A stretch of 10,205 nucleotides of DNA from Beijerinckiaceae bacterium (GTDB taxonomy: Bacteria; Pseudomonadota; Alphaproteobacteria; Rhizobiales; Beijerinckiaceae), in NCBI GenBank assembly GCA_947456315.1, contig CANGRU010000032.1, positions 1 through 10,205 on the forward strand. Reading direction: 5' to 3'. Numbering within the stretch: position 1 is the stretch's first letter; every line of letters begins with the position of its first letter. The notes below the pieces were generated by a model. That model saw only the letters and a list, made by a program, of their open reading frames with translations. It was not told the DNA's origin and searched no databases. Of the stretch, positions 6,610 through 10,205 are shown piece after piece. A program made the position numbers and the translations under genes.

Positions 6610-7890
6610 TTATCGGGCGCTGGCTTCAATTACATCGTCGAGGGTTTTCAGACCCGGTCGTGGTGAATTGACCAATACAGCCATATTGCCGGGGGCATGC
6701 TGGTTCTTCCACATTTTCGTATGCGCTGCAGGGATTTTCTCCCAAGGGAAAATTTCACCCATGCAAGGATCAATACGTCGATCAACAACAAACTGGTTGG
6801 CTGCAGCGGCTTGTTTCAAATGCGCAAAATGTGACCCTTGAATACGCTTCTGACGCATCCAGACAAAACGCGCATCGAAGGTCAGATTGAAGCCGCTCGT
6901 GCCAGCGCAGAACACAACCATGCCGCCACGTTTGACAACAAAGCAGGACGTCGGGAATGTCTGTTCGCCCGGATGTTCAAAAACAATATCGACGTCTTTG
7001 CGTCCGGTGATATTCCAGATGGCTTTACCGAATTTGCGCGCCTCCGCCATATAGGCGTTGTATTCAGCCGAATTCACTTTCGGCAATTGGCCCCAGCAAT
7101 TGAAATCCTTGCGGTTAAGAACGCCGCGTGCGCCAAGGGACATAACAAAATCACGCTTGGTTTCATCGGAGATGACACCAATGGCATTGGCGCCGGCCGC
7201 AGCGCATAGTTGCACAGCAAAAACACCAAGTCCGCCAGATGCACCCCAGACGAGCACATTGTCACCGGGCTTCAGACGATGCGGTTCATGCCCGAACAGC
7301 ATGCGGTAAGCTGTCGCAAGTGTCAGTGTATAAGATGCACTTTCTTCCCAACTCAAATGTTTGGGGCGTGTCATCAACTGGCGATCTTGTACACGACAGA
7401 ATTGGGCAAAGGAGCCATCGGGTGTTTCATAACCCCAGATGCGCTGGCTGGATGAGAACATGGGGTCGCCGCCATTGCACTCTTCATCGTCGCCATCATC
7501 CTGGTTGCAATGGACAACCACTTCGTCGCCGACTTTCCAGCGCGTGACTTTGGAGCCAATCGCCCAAACAATGCCCGAAGCATCAGAGCCTGCGATGTGG
7601 AAAGGATGTTTATGGCCATCAAGCGGTGAAATGGGTTCGCCAAGCGCGGCCCAGACACCATTGTAATTCACCCCGGCCGCCATCACGAGCACAAGCACGT
7701 CATGGCTATCCAGCTCCCAGGTCGGGACGACTTCCAGCTGCATGGATTCTTCCGGCGGCCCGTGGCGGTCTTTCCGAATGGCCCAGGCATGCATCTTGGC
7801 CGGGACATGGCCTAGGGGCGGGATCTCGCCGATGTCGTAAAGATCTTTCAATGGCGCAGGCGCTGCGCCCTCATGTTCTGAACCAGCCAT
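6610..7890 (-). CDS. ccr: Crotonyl-CoA carboxylase/reductase
   Basis: A 426-residue medium-chain dehydrogenase/reductase enzyme, the signature of the ethylmalonyl-CoA pathway. It reduces crotonyl-CoA with NADPH while fixing CO2, giving (2S)-ethylmalonyl-CoA. The N-terminal catalytic domain includes GVNYNGVW (73-80), with Asn77 as the likely CO2-site Asn, and IWGYETPDGSF (151-161), whose Tyr154-Glu155 match the Phe-Glu pair of the studied Kitasatospora enzyme. The nucleotide-binding domain carries WGASGGLG (215-222), and QGSHFAH (351-357) gives His354 for the CO2-site His. The long insert rich in Asp/Glu/Gly (about 130-142) and the overall length distinguish Ccr from simple quinone reductases. 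ATG 7890 has an excellent ribosome site (GGAGGAG, 7 bases upstream); a TTG-initiated extension to 7911 is unlikely. It is divergent from ecm and probably transcribed with the permease gene and mcd. Confidence 0.95.
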   Translation of the reverse strand: MAGSEHEGAAPAPLKDLYDIGEIPPLGHVPAKMHAWAIRKDRHGPPEESMQLEVVPTWELDSHDVLVLVMAAGVNYNGVWAALGEPISPLDGHKHPFHIAGSDASGIVWAIGSKVTRWKVGDEVVVHCNQDDGDDEECNGGDPMFSSSQRIWGYETPDGSFAQFCRVQDRQLMTRPKHLSWEESASYTLTLATAYRMLFGHEPHRLKPGDNVLVWGASGGLGVFAVQLCAAAGANAIGVISDETKRDFVMSLGARGVLNRKDFNCWGQLPKVNSAEYNAYMAEARKFGKAIWNITGRKDVDIVFEHPGEQTFPTSCFVVKRGGMVVFCAGTSGFNLTFDARFVWMRQKRIQGSHFAHLKQAAAANQFVVDRRIDPCMGEIFPWEKIPAAHTKMWKNQHAPGNMAVLVNSPRPGLKTLDDVIEASAR

Positions 7891-7992
7891 GTGCCGTCTC
7901 CTCCGAGCCAAGGCACCCGAATGTTAACGCGGATGTTGCGCTGCACCATACTACTAAGGTTTCGTAGGGCCGGAAGCCGTCTGGGACTGACT

Positions 7993-8004
7993 TTCTCGCG
8001 AGAA
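7993..8004. promoter_or_regulatory. Perfect 12-bp palindrome, candidate operator
   Basis: TTCTCGCGAGAA equals its own reverse complement. It lies midway in the ccr/ecm spacer, directly after the candidate -35 and before the candidate -10 of ecm, a typical operator position. I noticed no second copy in the window. A TetR-type regulator (CcrR) that binds a palindrome upstream of ccr is known in Methylobacterium extorquens. Whether this site is related to that system is unknown. Confidence 0.45.
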
Positions 8005-8021
8005 CAGGGCTAGATTGGTCT

Positions 8022-8036
8022 TGCTGCTCTGCAGCA
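8022..8036 (+). other. Small dyad in the presumed ecm leader
   Basis: TGCTGC, loop TCT, GCAGCA form a perfect 6-bp stem. If the candidate ecm promoter is right, this falls near the 5' end of the ecm transcript, 33 bases before the start codon. It could be a leader hairpin or a second protein-binding site. Six base pairs can arise by chance. Confidence 0.3.
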
Positions 8037-8058
8037 TGCCCGATTTTTCCAGGACCAG

Positions 8059-8073
8059 ATGAGCCGCCGATGA
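8059..8073 (+). CDS. Four-codon leader ORF (MSRR) overlapping the ecm start
   Basis: ATG at 8059 follows AGGA (8051-8054) by 4 bases and reads Met-Ser-Arg-Arg-stop. Its TGA (8071-8073) overlaps the ecm ATG (8070-8072) as ATGA. The ecm ATG itself has no good Shine-Dalgarno at normal distance. Ribosomes may therefore load on this mini-ORF and restart on ecm. The layout is visible; expression is inferred. Confidence 0.3.
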   Translation: MSRR

Positions 8074-10043
8074 CCACCGGAGCCCCTAAGCCTGACAAAC
8101 CCTGGATTTTCCGGACCTATGCCGGCCACTCGACGGCCGCGGACTCAAACCGGCTCTATCGGTCCAATCTGGCTAAGGGCCAGACGGGTTTGTCGGTCGC
8201 TTTCGATTTACCCACCCAGACCGGCTATGATTCCGATCATATTCTGGCGCGTGGCGAGGTCGGCAAGGTCGGGGTCCCGATCTGTCATCTGGGTGATATG
8301 CGCACCCTGTTCGATGGCATCCCGATTGCCGAGATGAACACGTCGATGACCATCAACGCCACGGCACCCTGGCTGATGGCCCTTTATATAGCCGCGGCCG
8401 ACGAGCAGGGCGCACCACGCATCGCGCTTCAGGGAACAACGCAAAACGATATCATCAAGGAATATCTGTCGCGCGGCACGTATGTCTTTCCGCCTGCGCC
8501 TTCGATGCGGCTCACGCGCGACATGATTCTTTTCACCACAAAAAATGTTCCCAAATGGAACCCGATGAATGTCTGCTCCTATCATTTGCAGGAAGCAGGC
8601 GCGACGCCGGTGCAGGAGCTCAGTTATGCTCTGGCCACCGCCATCGCAGTTCTCGATTCGGTGAAAGCATCGGGCGATCTTGATGCCGAAGATATGGCTG
8701 AAATCGTCGGGCGTATTTCGTTCTTCGTCAATGCCGGCATGCGTTTCGTCACAGAGCTCTGCAAGATGCGAGCTTTTACTGAATTGTGGGACGAGATCAC
8801 GCGTGATCGTTATGGCATTACAGAAGAAAAATATCGTCGTTTCCGTTATGGCGTGCAGGTCAACTCACTGGGATTAACCGAGCAGCAACCAGAAAATAAT
8901 GTCTACCGCATCCTCATTGAAATGCTGGCTGTGGTTCTATCCAAAAATGCGCGTGCGCGAGCTGTGCAATTGCCGGCTTGGAATGAGGCCCTTGGTCTAC
9001 CGCGTCCCTTTGACCAGCAATGGTCGCTGCGTATCCAGCAGATCATGGCCTATGAAACAGATCTTCTGGAATATGGAGATCTCTTTGATGGCAGTCACGA
9101 AATCACCCGCAAGGTTGACGAGCTGAAAGACCAAGCGCGCACAGAGCTTGCGAATATTGAAAAGCTTGGTGGCGCGATTGCTGCGGTTGAAAGCGGCTAT
9201 ATGAAATCCCGCCTCGTCGAATCCAACACCAAACGACTTGAATCCATTGAGCGTGGCGAACAGGTTGTTGTGGGTGTGAACCGATTTCTCGAGAGTGAGC
9301 CCTCGCCCCTTACAACAGGCAACAGTGCGATTATGGTCGTGCCCGATCACGTTGAGGCGGAACAGGTTTCGCGGTTACAGACTTGGCGTGAGCAGCGTGA
9401 TGCAAAAGCAGTTGCGCAGGCGCTGGATGATTTACGCCGTGCGGCAGCCGATGGCCGCAATATCATGGAACCTTCCATTGCAGCCGCCAAAGCGGGTGTT
9501 ACGACGGGTGAATGGGGCGCTGTCTTGCGCGAATCCTTCGGGGAATATCGTGCCCCGACAGGCGTTGGCTCAATGGCGCGTCAAGTTGGCGGCGAACTTG
9601 ATGCCATCCGCTCCGAAGTCGAGCGTGTGTCACACAAGCTTGGTCGTCGTTTGAAATTTCTCGTTGGTAAGCCCGGTCTTGATGGTCATTCAAATGGCGC
9701 GGAGCAAATTGCTGTGCGCGCACGCGATGCCGGCATGGATGTGGTGTATGAGGGCATCCGCTTGACGCCCGCCGAAATTGTCGAGGCGGCGCATAAAGGC
9801 GATGTTCATTGCATCGGCTTGTCGATTCTCTCGGGCTCGCATGTGCAATTGGTGCGTGATGTGGCCAAGCGCTTGAAAGCTGAAGGCCTCGCCCATATCC
9901 CCCTTGTTGTGGGCGGTATTATTCCGGCCGAAGATGAAGCCCTTCTTCTGAGCGAGGGCGTCGCAGCCGTCTTTACGCCCAAGAATTACGAGCTCAATGC
10001 GATCATGCGTGATCTCGTACAGATTGTTGACGAGCGTTATTAA
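8070..10043 (+). CDS. ecm: Ethylmalonyl-CoA mutase (coenzyme B12-dependent)
   Basis: A 657-residue acyl-CoA mutase that converts (2R)-ethylmalonyl-CoA to (2S)-methylsuccinyl-CoA by an adenosylcobalamin radical mechanism. Residues 1 to about 520 form the TIM-barrel substrate domain: the start region PW-x-FRTYAGH is mutase-typical, followed by LPTQTGYD and CSYHLQEAGA, with His172 equivalent to the active-site His of methylmalonyl-CoA mutase. The C-terminal B12 domain carries the base-off motif D538-x-H540-x-x-G543 (LDGHSNGAEQ), S585-x-L587 and G615-G616. Single-chain length, the LDGHSNG form of the B12 motif and the adjacent ccr and mcd favour Ecm over methylmalonyl- or isobutyryl-CoA mutase. 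No in-frame start exists upstream, so ATG 8070 is used even though its own ribosome site is weak; the leader ORF may compensate. A hairpin follows 1 base after its stop. Confidence 0.94.
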   Translation: MTTGAPKPDKPWIFRTYAGHSTAADSNRLYRSNLAKGQTGLSVAFDLPTQTGYDSDHILARGEVGKVGVPICHLGDMRTLFDGIPIAEMNTSMTINATAPWLMALYIAAADEQGAPRIALQGTTQNDIIKEYLSRGTYVFPPAPSMRLTRDMILFTTKNVPKWNPMNVCSYHLQEAGATPVQELSYALATAIAVLDSVKASGDLDAEDMAEIVGRISFFVNAGMRFVTELCKMRAFTELWDEITRDRYGITEEKYRRFRYGVQVNSLGLTEQQPENNVYRILIEMLAVVLSKNARARAVQLPAWNEALGLPRPFDQQWSLRIQQIMAYETDLLEYGDLFDGSHEITRKVDELKDQARTELANIEKLGGAIAAVESGYMKSRLVESNTKRLESIERGEQVVVGVNRFLESEPSPLTTGNSAIMVVPDHVEAEQVSRLQTWREQRDAKAVAQALDDLRRAAADGRNIMEPSIAAAKAGVTTGEWGAVLRESFGEYRAPTGVGSMARQVGGELDAIRSEVERVSHKLGRRLKFLVGKPGLDGHSNGAEQIAVRARDAGMDVVYEGIRLTPAEIVEAAHKGDVHCIGLSILSGSHVQLVRDVAKRLKAEGLAHIPLVVGGIIPAEDEALLLSEGVAAVFTPKNYELNAIMRDLVQIVDERY

Positions 10044-10044
10044 A

Positions 10045-10071
10045 AAAGGGCGGGTATTAACCCCGCCCTTT
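10045..10071. terminator. Intrinsic terminator, probably bidirectional
   Basis: A 10-bp perfect stem, AAAGGGCGGG (10045-10054) / CCCGCCCTTT (10062-10071), with a 7-base loop, lies just after the ecm stop. On the plus strand only three T follow the GC-rich part. On the minus strand the stem ends in six T (the A-run at 10042-10047). The U-tract thus suits a minus-strand gene ending at 10076 best, with weaker action for ecm. Confidence 0.8.
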
Positions 10072-10075
10072 GGCC

Positions 10076-10205
10076 TCAGTTCAGCTTGTCTTTTGGAAGC
10101 CCTAGAACGCCACCATCTGCGCTCGTTTCAGGCCTGCGGGCAGCGCCTTCAACAAGTTCGCCATTGATCAGCAAACCTGAAGCACTGCCTGTGACATGAA
10201 CAGTA
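10076..10205 (-). CDS. C-terminal end of an unidentified protein (partial, 5' end outside window)
   Basis: A minus-strand frame enters from the right edge and stops with TGA at 10078-10076, giving 42 residues rich in Gly, Ala and small side chains. It contains a GLLINGELVEG-like stretch and ends in GLPKDKLN. I do not recognise the family. The other frames that I read through this stretch contain stops, and the frame ends directly ahead of a hairpin whose U-tract is on the same strand, so it is probably a real gene end convergent with ecm. No cleavage, lipid-anchor or metal motif can be seen in this fragment. Confidence 0.5.
   Translation of the reverse strand, partial: TVHVTGSASGLLINGELVEGAARRPETSADGGVLGLPKDKLN

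Larger units (their letters stand above)
7891..8069. promoter_or_regulatory. Divergent ccr / ecm promoter region
   Basis: The 179-base spacer between the divergent ccr and ecm starts. Best plus-strand sigma-70-like pair: CTGACT (7987-7992) and TAGATT (8011-8016), 18-base spacer, four of six matches each. For ccr only a TAGTAT -10 candidate is visible on the minus strand (plus-strand bases 7948-7953), with a poor -35 17 bases upstream. The spacer also holds two dyads (listed separately), an imperfect direct repeat with ATGTT at 7921 and 7933, and the ccr ribosome site at 7898-7904. Promoter positions are inferred, not proven. Confidence 0.55.

Noticed and set aside
7921..7937. Imperfect direct repeat ATGTT spaced 12 bases in the ccr/ecm spacer
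   Set aside because: Five identical bases are expected by chance; no further copies are seen, so it is not called a binding site.

Overview
The window reads as chromosomal DNA of an alphaproteobacterium, probably of the Hyphomicrobiales (Rhizobiales) or a nearby order. This rests on the ftsE-ftsX-ydcF-plsC gene order, the sequence character of the proteins, and a set of ethylmalonyl-CoA (EMC) pathway genes. No ribosomal or other taxonomic marker is present, so the genus stays open. Coding density is very high, and I saw no tRNA, rRNA, CRISPR, insertion sequence or phage signal.

Left part (1-3171, mostly minus strand): the window opens on the last 36 codons of a ChaC-like gamma-glutamylcyclotransferase on the plus strand. 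Facing it is a compact minus-strand operon, read from right to left: ftsE, ftsX (divisome ABC-type complex), a membrane-anchored YdcF/DUF218 protein, and a PlsC-like lysophosphatidate acyltransferase. The last two junctions are ATGA stop/start overlaps, which suggests translational coupling. All four products belong to envelope building or division.

Middle (3172-3854): a 149-base divergent spacer separates ftsE from a plus-strand hypoxanthine phosphoribosyltransferase gene (hpt). The hpt gene ends 3 bases before the end of the next, convergent gene.

Right part (3858-10043): an EMC-pathway cluster. On the minus strand, from right to left, lie ccr (crotonyl-CoA carboxylase/reductase), a ten-helix DMT/EamA-type permease, and mcd (methylsuccinyl-CoA dehydrogenase). 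Divergent from ccr on the plus strand is ecm (coenzyme-B12-dependent ethylmalonyl-CoA mutase). Ccr makes ethylmalonyl-CoA from crotonyl-CoA, CO2 and NADPH. Ecm rearranges it to methylsuccinyl-CoA after epimerisation, and Mcd oxidises that to mesaconyl-CoA. The epimerase, mesaconyl-CoA hydratase and malyl-CoA lyase steps are not in the window. The pathway is used for C2 (acetate, polyhydroxybutyrate) or C1 assimilation in bacteria lacking isocitrate lyase.

The least explained parts are non-coding. The 179-base ccr/ecm spacer holds a perfect 12-bp palindrome, a second dyad, and a four-codon leader ORF whose stop overlaps the ecm start. Strong hairpins lie between ccr and the permease gene and between the permease gene and mcd. 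A hairpin after ecm carries its U-tract on the minus strand, and behind it lies the end of an unidentified minus-strand ORF that runs off the window. I found no wholly new protein system. The novel angle is regulation of the EMC cluster and the role of the embedded permease.
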